From Larix kaempferi (lineage: Eukaryota; Streptophyta; Pinopsida; Pinales; Pinaceae): 64,000 nucleotides of DNA. Numbering within the stretch: position 1 is the first letter of the stretch; every line of letters starts with the position of its first letter. Both the position numbers and the translations under genes were made by a program. Under the pieces are notes generated by a model. The model was not told the DNA's origin. It did not search any database and saw only the letters and a program-made list of their open reading frames with translations. The DNA lies in contig BSBM01000424.1 of NCBI GenBank assembly GCA_027924585.1, positions 124,001 through 188,000 of the forward strand. Reading direction: 5' to 3'. Of the stretch, positions 1 through 10,530 are shown piece after piece.

Positions 1-383
1 TTCCATCGGAGTGCTTAATGGGTCGATTGCTCCAGGGTTCGCAACACCTGCAGAGATATTACTTCCACCCCTATCAACCGTTCCGTCAAATGCCTGAACC
101 ACATGTGTCGATGACTAGAAAGGTGCAGCCGTCTCCCTCAATGGTGAGGCCGAAGAAACCCTAGGGGGTGGTTCCATTAAGAGAATGTTAGCCGGAGACT
201 GTGTCAAGAAATCTGACGAAGAGAATCCAAGCTCCTGTCGAGCCTCCCCAGCTGAATACCCAGCATGCCCCAGCCGCCAACATTTGCCACATCACTCCAA
301 ACCACGCCAGATGTCTGTGACCAATTCGACACCCCATCCGATGGGTCATACGAATAATCCACCAGGTCATCATAGTTTTCCAT
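1..383 (-). pseudogene. Unidentified coding-like fragment running off the left edge
   Basis: I do not recognise this gene. On the - strand an ATG at 383 opens a frame beginning MENYDDLVDYSYDPSDG that is rich in Trp, Gly and Asp and stops at 204. A second frame, overlapping the end of the first near 215, continues towards the left edge with SPANILLMEPPPRVSS, a stop, and then SNISAGVANPGAIDPLS, so a frameshift or an intron would be needed to join them. The base composition is richer in GC than the AT-rich DNA to the right. The 280 bases upstream of the ATG (384-660) look like a leader. A LINE ORF1 amino end or the first exon of a host gene are both possible. Low confidence. Confidence 0.3.
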
Positions 384-720
384 TGAAACAAGAATTACCA
401 CAGTAAATCGTAGGTTAGAAGAGCCAGTAGAAAGAACTGTAGTCAAAACCTAAACTGTAAGTTGAAATCAAAACACCGATGGTTTCCATCCGTCATGCCC
501 AACTGCCCACATGCCGTTCGAGAGCCCAATAAACCTCCACGTCCTCCAATCCCTAACAACCCCAGGACCCCCGTCAGTACCAGGAAAATGATGGCCGCTG
601 GCGGCCATCAGAGAAACTCTAGAGTAACGCCATTGATAAACAAAACCCTAACCAAGTCCATTCCGTCTCATATTATCATAAAAAAATTATTTTGGTAATT
701 ACTATTATTTTTTTAATAAT

Positions 721-889
721 ATAATGCATGACATCAAATACCAGGAGAAAATTCACCATGGTACACCAAAACCATGGGTCATAAATAACTAACAACAGGC
801 ATTAGCGTGTTTTTTGTTAGTGATTTATGGCCCATGGTTTTGAAATCCCATGATAAATTTTCCCATGGTATTTTGATGTTGTGCATTAT
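721..889. mobile_element. Foldback (MITE-like) element
   Basis: The two halves are imperfect reverse complements: ATAATGCATGACATCAAAT at the left end mirrors the sequence ending ATGTTGTGCATTAT at the right. Arms of about 75 bases surround a loop near 797-815. The motif CCATGG occurs several times in the arms. No coding capacity. The flanks are AT-rich, so a target duplication cannot be called safely. It is either a MITE or a simple palindrome. Confidence 0.6.
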
Positions 890-1029
890 ATTTATAATTT
901 TGCTTCTATGTCCCAAATTATTTTTTTAATTATCTTTTTTGCTCTTAATAAATTATATCTGTATTGTGATATAAGAAAAAATAATTTTTTTAGGTAAAAT
1001 ATTTTTTATAACAAAAAAACTATCAATTC

Positions 1030-1262
1030 AAATACCTCGATCGAGGTAAAAGATTAATCGAGCTATTTTGCTCGATCGAGATATTTGATTTAATAAGTAT
1101 TTTTCCTGTATTTCAATTAATATAGTGTTTTTATAGTTAAAAGCTCGATCGAGATGTTTTCTCGATCGAGCTTTTGTTTAATCGCACTTTAACCCTCGAT
1201 CAAGATGTTTCGAAAATACACACAAACGATTGATCGAGCTATTTAAAAACCTCAATCGAGGG
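1030..1262. repeat. Cluster of CTCGATCGAG palindromes
   Basis: The 10-base palindrome CTCGATCGAG occurs perfectly at 1036, 1071, 1144 and 1161. Degenerate versions lie near 1052, 1195, 1228 and 1250 (for example CTCGATCAAG and CTCAATCGAG). All lie within about 230 bases of otherwise AT-rich DNA. Neighbouring copies are mutual reverse complements, so several alternative hairpins are possible. No gene is visible here. Confidence 0.75.
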
Positions 1263-1425
1263 CTTTAAAATAGGCTTTTAGCCCCCATTTTAAACTTTGT
1301 TTTCTTTTGCTCTTTTTGTTAGACCTAAACCCTAGCCTATGATGCACCTTAGATGGTGGATTTTATACCAAAGGATCCATCCACAAATCGTCTATCCATT
1401 GACATATAATTTATGAGTTTATGAG

Positions 1426-1428
<3 letters not shown>

Positions 1429-1482
<54 letters not shown>

Positions 1483-1495
1483 TTTTTCTTTTTTC
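1429..1495. repeat. (AT)n microsatellite followed by a T-rich tract
   Basis: About 22 uninterrupted AT units are followed directly by a run of about 16 T and then CTTTTTTCTTTT. The remainder to about 2200 is AT-rich with short ORFs only, and I see nothing else in it. Confidence 0.9.
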
Positions 1496-2199
1496 TTTTG
1501 AAACTTACACTCACAAAACCATGTCAACAACTTCGAATCAACGCAAAGATAAATAAAAAACATAAAAAAGTACAAAACAACAACATTTCAAAAAATACAT
1601 ACGCTCCATACCAACGCGTGCTCTTCAAAAGGGTATTTTTTATTATCGATTTTTGTAACTAGTAATTATTTTTTATGTGCACACACGTGTATAGAATGCA
1701 ATTAAAATTTCCAACAATCGATTTCAAAAATTAGAAAAAAAATCGTTTGCATCATAAATTAAAATAAAAATATGTGCGCCCCAGTGCATTTTGTGTAGAT
1801 TACATTCATATATTTTTTTTCTTCAAAAAATGCATTTATCACTAAATTATTTTACGTGCACACAAGCCACTTGTAAAATCTTGCTGAAATTTACAAGAAC
1901 ACACCTATCAATAAATGCAATTTTGGCATAATTATTTTTTTAAGAACATGTGGAAAGAAAGCATAATTCTCTACAATTTGTTTTTTTGTTGTGTGTCAGA
2001 ATTCACAAGGAATATATGAGTTTTGAAGGCTTTAATTTAATGAATGTACAAAAAATTGAATTTTCACTGTCATTTTTGGCCAAAAATGTTACCCATCTTC
2101 ATGGATTCACCCTTGTACCAACTTGTTTAAAGATGAGTGCCCCATCTCTATGTTTGAATTCATGTTTATAATTCTTTTGTTGAGATGTATTTTGTTTAT

Positions 2200-3196
2200 G
2201 TATGAATTAGAATGGAATTCATGAGTGCATGATGCTACATACCACCTTTGTTGTGATAGCTAGATGTATGTTCTTGTGGAATTTGAAGTTTCCTTAAAGT
2301 TAATCGACTTGAATTTATGATGTGTATTTGATGTCATGCATGTATTTGAACCTAAAGGACAATGGTTATGTATGATTTGAGTTATTCATGTTTGATGGCA
2401 TGGCCATGACACAAATATCATCATAGGTGCAAGACCCTTTGGGCTTGTGAGTCTTTATGTTAAATTAGAAGTGTTCTTCAAATAACCTTGCCAACCCTTT
2501 GTTTTACTTTGGAGTGTTACATCCAAAGTGGGTCCATAACCCTATTGTTTTCATTGGGGTATTGATGTTGAATGAGGCCTTTGACCTTTACTTATTATGT
2601 TTATTTTTCAAGTTGGGTGGAACTTTTGAAGTGGCCTAATGGCATATCGAGCACATTTGAAAGAAGAACTTTCGAAGTGGCATGATGGTCTATCAAGCAT
2701 ATTTGAAATTTTTTCAAAGTGTCCTAATGACATATCGAGCATTTTGGAAATAATATATTTCGAAATGGCTCAATGGCCTATCAAACATGTTTCAAAGAAG
2801 ATATTTGAAACAACATGATGACCTATTAGGCACATTTGAAAGATGATATTTGAAAACGAATCGATGGCCTAAGAGCATGTTTGAAATATGATCTTTCGAA
2901 TATATTGATGGCCTATCGAGCGTGTTTGAAATATGTCATCTTTTGGAGAGCCCTAATGTTTTTTCGATTGGGTGGAGATCATTCAAAAGGGGGGAATTTT
3001 TTGAATAAGGTTGATGATTGAGTTATGATGTTTGAAAGAGGATCATTATCCCTCATGGGAGATCATTTGAAATATCCCTAGGAGAAATTCAAATGAAGAG
3101 GAGTCATTACTATATTCCTCAAGGATTTATATAGTATAAAAAAGACAAAAATACCCCTCCTCTAGTGTGGCGATAGAGGGAGATGGGTAAGTGATA
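2200..3196 (+). mobile_element. Probable 5' LTR of gypsy element Q (boundaries not resolved on the left)
   Basis: The stretch lies directly upstream of a primer binding site at 3200 and ends in a sequence (GGGAGATGGG...) resembling the end of the LTR family of P and A (GAGGGATGGGGACATTGCA). It is AT-rich and non-coding and contains the degenerate minisatellite listed separately. The left edge and a terminal TG could not be fixed. The opposite LTR is not in the window. Confidence 0.4.
2632..2945 (+). repeat. Degenerate 46-bp minisatellite
   Basis: About seven imperfect copies of a 43-47-base unit are visible, each containing a version of TGGCCTATCGAGCA followed by TTTGAAA and a TTTCGAA-like end. 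Copies have drifted by many substitutions and small indels, so the array is old. It sits inside the probable LTR of element Q. Confidence 0.7.
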
Positions 3197-3199
3197 GAG

Positions 3200-3211
3200 T
3201 GGTATTAGAGC
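3200..3211 (+). other. Primer binding site of element Q
   Basis: TGGTATTAGAGC matches the initiator tRNA-Met site TGGTATCAGAGC at 11 of 12 bases. The gag start of Q lies about 250 bases downstream, a normal leader length. The spacer GAG before it is the same as in element A. Confidence 0.7.
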
Positions 3212-3458
3212 TCATGTTACAACACTAGGATTGTTGTGGGAAAAAATGTAAAGGACATGGTGTGTCAAGAGTAGTTATAGCATTGAGATACGATGGTCAT
3301 AAAATAATGAATGAACGTAAATGAAATAATGATAATTTGTTGACATTGTTAAGATAACAAGTTGTTGTACATAGCGCTTGCTAAGTATTGAGGTTTCTAT
3401 AGCAAAGTGACGAGGTATAATAGAGTCCTAGTCTTGTTGGGTAGAGAAGGTTGCCATA

Positions 3459-4680
3459 ATGGAAGATGCACAAAACCCTTATGATTATGAAGAAAATGTC
3501 ATAGGTGGAATTTTGCATAGGAGAAATGTATAGATTGAGTCCAATGGCCGTAGAAATAAAGAGATTTCTCCAAACATCACATAAACCATGATAAAATTGG
3601 ATGTAGAGCTTCAAATATGTAGTGCATATAATGAGAGATTAATCAATTTTCATGACGAAAAGAACTAGTGGAATGTTGCCACGTTTTAAAGTTTAACATA
3701 CATACAGAGGCTAATGTGTCATGGATAGAATTCAAACAATGTTGATAGGAGCAAGGACAACTCCAAAATTCGATCCCACAAGAGGTCCAAAAACGCCAAA
3801 GGCAAGAACTCTAGTGATGGAACTTATACAACATCATAATCGTTTGGTAGTGAATCATTTGCCTCCAAAGATTCATTAAGCAATTTGCGATCTTCTTCTC
3901 TTAGGCCAGAAGAAAGAGATCTTCCAGAGATAGTTTGTAGGGAGAATTCAAGAAAGAAAAACCATCTTCGTTTTATGATGAGATTAACTCTATTTAGGAC
4001 ACAACGAGACTTGGATTCTTGGGATAAATAACTGTTTTCAAGTTCATGATTACTTTGGAATCATGAAGGCTGAAATGTCCATATTCAATTTGAATGACAA
4101 AGCATCAATTTTGTTGGAACATCTTAGAAAAGTTAAGAAAATAAATGAGATAAATATTATATCGAAGCAGTTCAAGAAATACTTTTAGAAAAATTATATC
4201 TTTGACAACTACTGTGATGTTAAAGTCAATGAATTCCATGAGTTAAATTTGGGAGATATGACCATAGATGAATATCTGAATATTTTTTTGGAATTGTTGA
4301 GATACGTCAAGCACATTAGAGATGAAAAGGTAGAGATCCAACATCTCTTAAGAGGATTACCTGGATCTTATGGAGACAAAGTTGAGTTTGATGAACCTTA
4401 ACTCTAGGTGAGGCCATTAAAAAGGATAAGTATTGTTATTATTAGGACAAGAACAAGCCAAATATTCATAGGGCTTGGACATACAAGAAGGAGAAGCTTA
4501 CCCCGAGAAAGAAAGGGTTCAAGCTTCTTCATCATAAAAATTACCAAAACCAACCAACACGTAGTGGAGCTCAACAAGATGAATCAATGGGAAAGAAGGA
4601 AATAGATCCTATTCGATGCGGGGGATGTGGACAATAACATTTGCTTAGAAATTGTCTACACCAGAAGGATAACACCAAGA
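3459..4680 (+). pseudogene. gag: Decayed gag of gypsy element Q
   Basis: This is the capsid-nucleocapsid gene of a Ty3/gypsy element in the same family as A. The start MEDAQNPYDYEEN (ATG at 3459) parallels A's MDDAQDPYEVEAD. The core around 4240-4400 reads MTIDEYLNIFLELLRYVKHI, close to A's gag core. A zinc knuckle at about 4612-4665 has C-x2-C, then H and C (GCGGCGQ, a stop, HLLRNC). Several in-frame stops (for example near 3535 and 4187) and frameshifts near 4400 make it non-functional. It belongs with the primer site upstream and the protease remnant downstream. Assignment is by shared sequence with A's gag, which I could read side by side. Confidence 0.75.
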
Positions 4681-4689
4681 ATGTTCATA

Positions 4690-5160
4690 ATAATTAGGAG
4701 GATACAATTGTTGATGATGTAGCGAAGACTACTCCCAAGTTCTATGCTTCCCTTGAAGTATGCCAAGCAGATCATTAATCGATGTGATTAATGTTGAAAG
4801 TAAGATTGCTAAGCATTCCCTTTCCATTTGAAGTATCCACAATCTAGTCATAGTTCTGCTACTCCTAAATTTGTTGAATCATGTGCACTTAAGAAGAGTA
4901 GGCATAATAATTCATGGTTAGTTCAATTAGTTATAAGAACCAACATGAATGTTAGTGAAATGGTGGACTCTTCACGTGGGAAAATTTGAACATTTTGCCA
5001 CTTGGTTCATGTGATGTATTTATTGGTTTGGACTATATGGAAGCACGTAGAGTTAGAATTTATTGCTACAATAAAACATTTGATTGCATTAATGAAGATG
5101 AAAACTCAAGGAGGGTAAATGTATTCCAAAGGCCATCTCTATAAGACATTTTAGTACCAA
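4690..5160 (+). pseudogene. Decayed protease region of element Q
   Basis: The aspartic-protease portion is badly eroded: no clean D-S/T-G is readable, but the following segment NILPLGSCDVFIGLDYME (about 4990-5045) is the conserved stretch that follows the active site in this gypsy family, also present in A. Stops and frameshifts are frequent. The reverse transcriptase expected next is missing. A short stretch near 5270-5340 (KVTMIHGKKGIADQVSG) recalls the tail of a retroelement RNase H, which would imply a large internal deletion. That last point is a guess. Confidence 0.55.
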
Positions 5161-5458
5161 TATTAACATTATTGAAAAAAATAGCGGATAGCAATATCGC
5201 TATTAGAGTTCTTATTGGTATTATTTTCTAGACAAATCAAGTAATTGATGGAGAATGTATGCAAAATTTAAGAGTTGGAAAGTGACAATGATCCATGGAA
5301 AAAAGGGAATTGCAGATCAAGTATCAGGGTTAAAGAAAGATCCTAGGAGCATTACACCAGTAATGGTTGGGGAGGAGAAAGGCGATCAACGACACTAATA
5401 ATTTGGGGATCAAGATAGATGACTTTCAAAGGCTCGGGATAACAGAATTGTTCGAGCT

Positions 5459-5863
5459 TTAATTAAAATGCACGAGCTTGAATCAAAACTACCATGACCA
5501 TGTGGTGAAAATAGAGAGACTTAGGATCATCAAAGCGAGTTCACTAAACCCTTGTCTCCATGAGCCTGAAACCACTTACCAGGATGTGTTTAAAGTACAC
5601 ATACCTCAATAGTTGGCATATTGATTTGATAGTTGAAGAGGGCATGCTAACATAAAGTAGCACAACAGATGAGTTATGAGGATCCAATAAGAAGATTTAT
5701 GGTGTAGATGGATTCATGCCCTTTAACTTGATCAGGAATTAATTAAAATGCAAGAGCCTAAAACCAAACCACCATGGCCCCATGGTTGTAGCTCAAGGAT
5801 TCAGGCTCGAGAAAGCACTTTCACCAAACCACCCTTACCCTGAGCCTAAAACCACTTATCCTA
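5459..5863 (+). repeat. Pair of diverged direct repeats, about 125 bases each
   Basis: 5459-5583 and 5738-5863 share the order TTAATTAAAATGCA, then CAAAACTACCATG or CAAACCACCATGG, then GAGCCTGAAACCACTTA or GAGCCTAAAACCACTTA, about 75% identical by eye. The 155 bases between them are unrelated. Purpose unknown; they may be the remains of duplicated LTR or leader sequence. Confidence 0.55.
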
Positions 5864-6187
5864 GCTTAGCTGCCATATGAGAAACCCATCTGACGTGTCA
5901 TTACATTTTCCCCAACATCTCTGACCACCTCCACTATGCCCTCAATGTCTAAATTAATTCAATGAACACCCACGTCATAATTTCTTGGCCAATAGTATCC
6001 TCTCATGTGTCTCCATCATAGAATGCGCCAAAACTCAAAATCCAAGTATAAAATCCCTAGAGTTCAAATTTCTTAGTATTGTTTTGAGTATTTATTTGAG
6101 CACCTGACCTCTTGTATCTTGATCCATAGATGAATTTAACATAATCATACTCTCTCAATTTTGAATTAATCTTGAATATCACTCGCC

Positions 6188-6879
6188 ATGGCCTCCATTT
6201 CAAAATCCTCACCTTCGTAGTCCTCCAACAAGCCCTCCTTGCAAGATGAGCACCTGGTTGATTCTCAGTGTGAATTCTATGACCCTATAACTTCAATTAC
6301 AGATGCTCATTATGCTGTTAAAGACACATACACATGCCAATGAGGGGAATGCTTTCTTGAACATCTGGAGTTATGGATTAGCTATGGTCATCATTCCTAG
6401 AATGCGACCATTTCTTGAATTAGTCACATGGTGTGTTGACCTATACACTCTAGAGAAAATATCCATTATTCCCAAAGGTGGGTCAATTTTCTTCCCTATT
6501 AACAAGGAGTTTTTTCAAGACATGCTAGAGATAGTAGAATATATATCTCGACTAAGATTTACTCAAGATGATCTAAGCACTAAGTTCCAAGAATTGACCC
6601 AAGAGGACAAAGATCGGTTCTTCAGGGTTTTATTGCCTCTAGGAGTAGAATTTCCCTTGAGACCGTGTCCTTACAAGTCATAACTATTTTCAAAACTCAG
6701 TAGGATTGCAATAGAGATGGTGTTCCGGGTTCTAAGTTACAACCAAAAATATAAGGTGGATGGAATTGTCTTTAGTATGTTGCTTTCCATCAATTTATCA
6801 TCTCAAGAGTCAACAATTAGGTTATATTTTGCCTCATATCTCACTGAAAGAATACATGATCAACTGAAGAGTTTCTTAG
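6188..6879 (+). pseudogene. Broken unidentified ORF, cut off by element P
   Basis: I do not recognise the product. ATG at 6188 starts MASISKSSPSS, which meets a stop after eleven codons; the same frame continues to DAHYAVKDTYTC. A shifted frame from 6303 is then open for 126 codons (NEGNAFLNIWSYG, SIFFPINKEFFQDMLEI, FTQDDLSTKFQELTQEDKDRFF) and after one stop continues to about 6878. The protein is rich in charged and aromatic residues and looks like a real former coding region, perhaps a transposon-borne extra ORF. P's LTR begins at 6880 within it. Its 3' part is not found in the window. Confidence 0.45.
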
Positions 6880-7388
6880 TGTAATATCCCTAGTTTTGAC
6901 TTGGAACATATTTAGCCAAAATTATGTAAATAATGTAAATACGATAGTGTGAATTCCTAGTGCGGAGCTCAAGGCCAAGGCCTGACTAGTGAATGGCTAG
7001 GCATGTATGATGTATATATTTTTAATTGGACTGTTGGTTGACTTGTTATGCTGATTTAGAAAATATGTAAATATTATATGCATAAATAATAAAATGGTCC
7101 AATCATGGTTGTGTAAAGAGCACTAAAGGGGATATGATTCCACCAGAGGGGAAGAGGAAAGGGGGTCTATGGGAGACTAAATCCTTGCTAGAAAGTGTCA
7201 ACCTTAGAACTCACCCAAATTCTATCATGTGCCTTGGATAAGACATTTATCTCCTTTTTAATTATTCTCCAATCATTGAGTGCACGTGTGAGGTTGGTGG
7301 GAAAAGTCACTTCATGAAGTTATTGAAGCATGGGGATGATTGCACTTTTGTGACAATTCTGTCATGACATAAGTTAGTTTGCAGCTGT
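6880..7388 (+). mobile_element. Element P, LTR part 1 (interrupted by element A)
   Basis: TGTAATATCCC at 6880 starts a gypsy LTR in + orientation. It is the reverse complement of the right end of A's LTR (about 8330-8799). The LTR continues at 30141, beyond element A, with no loss of order: part 1 plus part 2 is about 1455 bases, matching A's LTRs of 1411 and 1432. The last five bases, GCTGT, are the left target duplication of A. Confidence 0.8.
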
Positions 7389-8799
7389 TGTAATGTCCCC
7401 ATCTCTCAATCCGGCCACTCGAAGGGACATTAACTAAATTGAGGCCTCTAAATTTCACCCATAAGCATAATCACGAATTCATAACAATAAAAACATGTGT
7501 GCATATATGGAAAAAAAACACACACAACGAAAATAAAATTGATCCACACACACAACATGCAATATACATGCATAATTATCATATGAATCCAACTAAAAAT
7601 CATTGTACATCAATTACATAAGAATACTTATCTTTAAACAAAGAAGATCCAAACAACTGACTGTGTAAGAGAGATTTTCCACCCAACCAAACGCACTCTA
7701 TCCATCATATACTCTTTATGTCGAGGGGACACCCACACACTGGTTTATGAGACCACTAGGGCGAAGGAAACACCTACAGGATTCTGTCTCTCGGTCCACA
7801 ACCCATTCTTCTCTTTATGCTTATCCAAAAGCTCCACCAGATCTCTACAGGGATCTCATTAAGCCATCACAGCCATGGAAATCCTTCCAACTGACCCACA
7901 CAACACAAGGAAGGCATTTCCATTCATTGATCTATTGTTCTCTCAGGAAATCCAACCCTTATAGTGCTTATCAGTGTGTGTAGTAAGAGTCCAACTTGCT
8001 GTATGCTAATGGAGAACCTCCTACAACATTAATCCATGGCTTGTCAAGCACCCAAAAGTAGTAGAACTCAATGGGTAAAGGTTCCTAGCTTTCCCAACCT
8101 CCATGCTCACGCACAACCATCTATTTAAAAATGCAGCTCTGTCTTCAAATTTGAATTTTTAGGTTAAACATAGTCTGGTAATATCATGAACAACATTGGA
8201 AAAACTCTACGTAGTGTAGGAACATGCATGAGAAAATGATCAAAAGAGTGTTGAATCCAAGGATATGAGGTAAGGGTGAAAGGACAAATGACATAGCTTC
8301 TGACCATAGAATAAAAATGACTGTTGACAACTGACATAACTGTCAAAACCCCCATGCTTCAATAACTACATGAAGTGACTTTTCCCACCAACCTCACATA
8401 TGCATTCAATGATTGGATTTAATAGTCAAGAGAAGCTAATTGGCTTATTTAAGGCACATGGAAGATTTTGGATGAGTTCTAAGGTTGACACATGGAAACA
8501 TAGGATTTGGTTTTCCCATAGGCCCCCTTCCTCTTCCCCTCTAATAGAATCATAGCCCCTCTAGTGCTCTTTACACAACCATCTTGGACCATTTTATTAA
8601 TTTCCAACATAAAATTGACATACATTTTGAATTGGCTTGATAAGCCAATCATATGGTCCAAAATAAAAATATATACATCATACATGCCTAGTCCTTCACT
8701 AGTTGGGCCTTGGCCTTGATCTCCACACTAGGAATCCATACTAGCATATTTACATCATTTTGACTAACTACATTCCAAGTCAAAACTGGGGGTATTATA
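7389..8799 (-). mobile_element. 3' LTR of element A
   Basis: On the - strand it starts TATAATACCC (the first CG-type end has become TA) and ends ATGGGGACATTACA. It aligns along its length with 28704-30135. A polypurine tract abuts its start. It lies next to an inverted partial copy of itself (P's LTR, 6880-7388), so the junction is a head-to-head LTR palindrome. Confidence 0.85.
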
Positions 8800-8811
8800 A
8801 TCCCCTCCACC
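8800..8811 (-). other. Polypurine tract of element A
   Basis: The - strand reads GGTGGAGGGGAT immediately before the 3' LTR. This is the usual plus-strand primer position for reverse transcription. Confidence 0.75.
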
Positions 8812-8839
8812 TTGGAATAACACCGTCCTCAGTGTTTGC

Positions 8840-10259
8840 TCAAAATCTGAACAAAAATGGGTATGTCTCTTTCATAGCATCCTCCAACTCCCACGTAGAC
8901 TCATCATGACCGAAGTGCTTCCATTGCATCTTTACATGTCCGATGGCTCGGTTCCAGAGCAATGTTACCTTCTTGTCCAGGATGCATAGTGGCTCGGTTT
9001 GGAACTCTCCCTCGGGTTCCACCTAAATCACATCCCAATCAATCACATGGTTAGGATCATGTACATATTTCTTAAGCAAAGAAACATGAAAAACATTATG
9101 AGCTCTAGTGTTAGCAAGAAATGCAATTCTATATGCAACTAGTCCTATTCTCTCTATCACTGCAAACGACCCACAATATATTAGTGACAACTTGGCACAA
9201 CTTCCAAGCTTCAAGCAACTCTTCCTTGACCTCACTCTAAGGTAAACATGATCCCCAACACTGAATTCTCTATGTATTCTATTCTTATCTGCATAGCTTT
9301 TCTTCCTACCTTGGGTTGCCTTTAAATTTTGCCTAATTTTTGCAACCTCTTGTTCCATTTTCTTAAGCAATTATGGCCTAATTACAATTCTATTCACTGG
9401 ATTATCTCATGTCTCTGGTGTCCTACACTTTATACCATATAAAACTTCAAATGGAATTATGCCCAACGAAGCTTGCTTCCCATTGTTATATGCAAAATCT
9501 ACCAAGTGTAGATAATATTCCCACTTGGATGGTTTTTCCATCACATACATGCGAAGCATGTCCTCAGGAACCTGATTTACTCTTTATGTTTGTTCAGTTG
9601 TTTGTGGATGGGATGATGTGCTAAAATTCAGTTGTGTACCCAAATCAACAAAAATACTTTTCAAAAAATTTGAAGTAAATTTGGTATCTCTGTCTGAAAT
9701 TATTGCCTTAGGCTCCATGTAATCTGAAAATTTCCTTCATAAAAATATTTGCAATAACATCTGCTTTATAGGTAGATTTAATTGGAATAAAGTATGCTTA
9801 TTTTGACGATTTACCCACCACAACCATGATAGAATCATGTTGTCTCACAATCATTGGCAATCCTGTAATAAAATCCATGGAAATTACTTCCCATTTCCAT
9901 TCCGGGATTGGAAAATGACGCAACAAACCTACTGGGTGTTGATGCTCAACCTTCACTTATTGACACTTCATGCATTTAGATATATACTCAACAATATCAT
10001 TTTTCATCCCTGGCCAAAAATATTGTTTTCTAGCTGTAAAAATTGTTTTATGATATCTTAGGTGAGCAAAATATGACATTTTATGGATTTCATCCATAAC
10101 CATTCCCCTCAAGTTTGCCACATTTGGAATATAGATTCTATTTTTATAAATAAAAAGTCAATCCTCTTCCAAATGATACCCTTCATACCTCTTTTCAAAA
10201 TTCCGCTGTTGCAATTTATCTTTTATTTGCACATTTAATTCATCTTCAACAAGGTAATT
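8840..10259 (-). pseudogene. Element A integrase with chromodomain-like tail
   Basis: Ty3/gypsy integrase, which would join the DNA copy to the genome. From about 10150 down, fragments read GMKNDI...KCMKCQ (zinc-binding part), [17 protein letters not shown] and [11 protein letters not shown] (catalytic core), and NNGKQASLGIIPF. From 9370 the carboxyl part is open: MEQEVAKIRQNLKATQG, HREFSVGDHVYLRVRS, AHNVFHVSLLKKY. The tail at 9022-8840 reads MQWKHFGHDESTWELEDAM, a chromodomain-like ending typical of Tekay/Del-type chromoviruses. Many stops and frameshifts; only fragments remain open. The polypurine tract follows about 30 bases later. Confidence 0.8.
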
Positions 10260-10276
10260 AACAACCCGCTGTCTCA

Positions 10277-10513
10277 TCTGTGAGATGTAGAACAGTTGGT
10301 GGCGGGGCATGGTTAAGATGCCCCCTAAGCGGAAAGGTCGCCGGTTCTAATCCCGCGGATACCAAAAAATCCAACCATGTTAAGGGTTGGTGCGGTCCAG
10401 GCCGGGTGCGATCCCCTGGTGATTTTGACGGCTTAGATGCCCCTGGTTCGTGGTAACTTAGCCAAAGGAAAACTTGCTAGTCAAGGAGGTTCCACCACTT
10501 TGCTAACAAAAAA
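10277..10513 (+). mobile_element. tRNA-derived SINE inserted in element A
   Basis: 237 bases flanked by a perfect 17-base target duplication AACAACCCGCTGTCTCA (10260-10276 and 10514-10530). The head has RNA polymerase III promoter boxes: an A-box-like GGCATGGTTAAGATGC near 10306 and a B-box-like GGTTCTAATCC near 10352. The tail ends in a run of A. The insertion separates RNase H from integrase in A and faces the opposite direction to A. The perfect duplication suggests it is much younger than A. Confidence 0.88.
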
Positions 10514-10530
10514 AACAACCCGCTGTCTCA

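Noticed and set aside
2632-2945. CRISPR-like look of regularly spaced similar units
   Set aside because: Units are contiguous and degenerate without unique spacers, in a plant LTR.
8164-8685. Short ORFs in A's LTRs that recur at 29491
   Set aside because: They recur only because the LTR does; the frames are not conserved between the copies.
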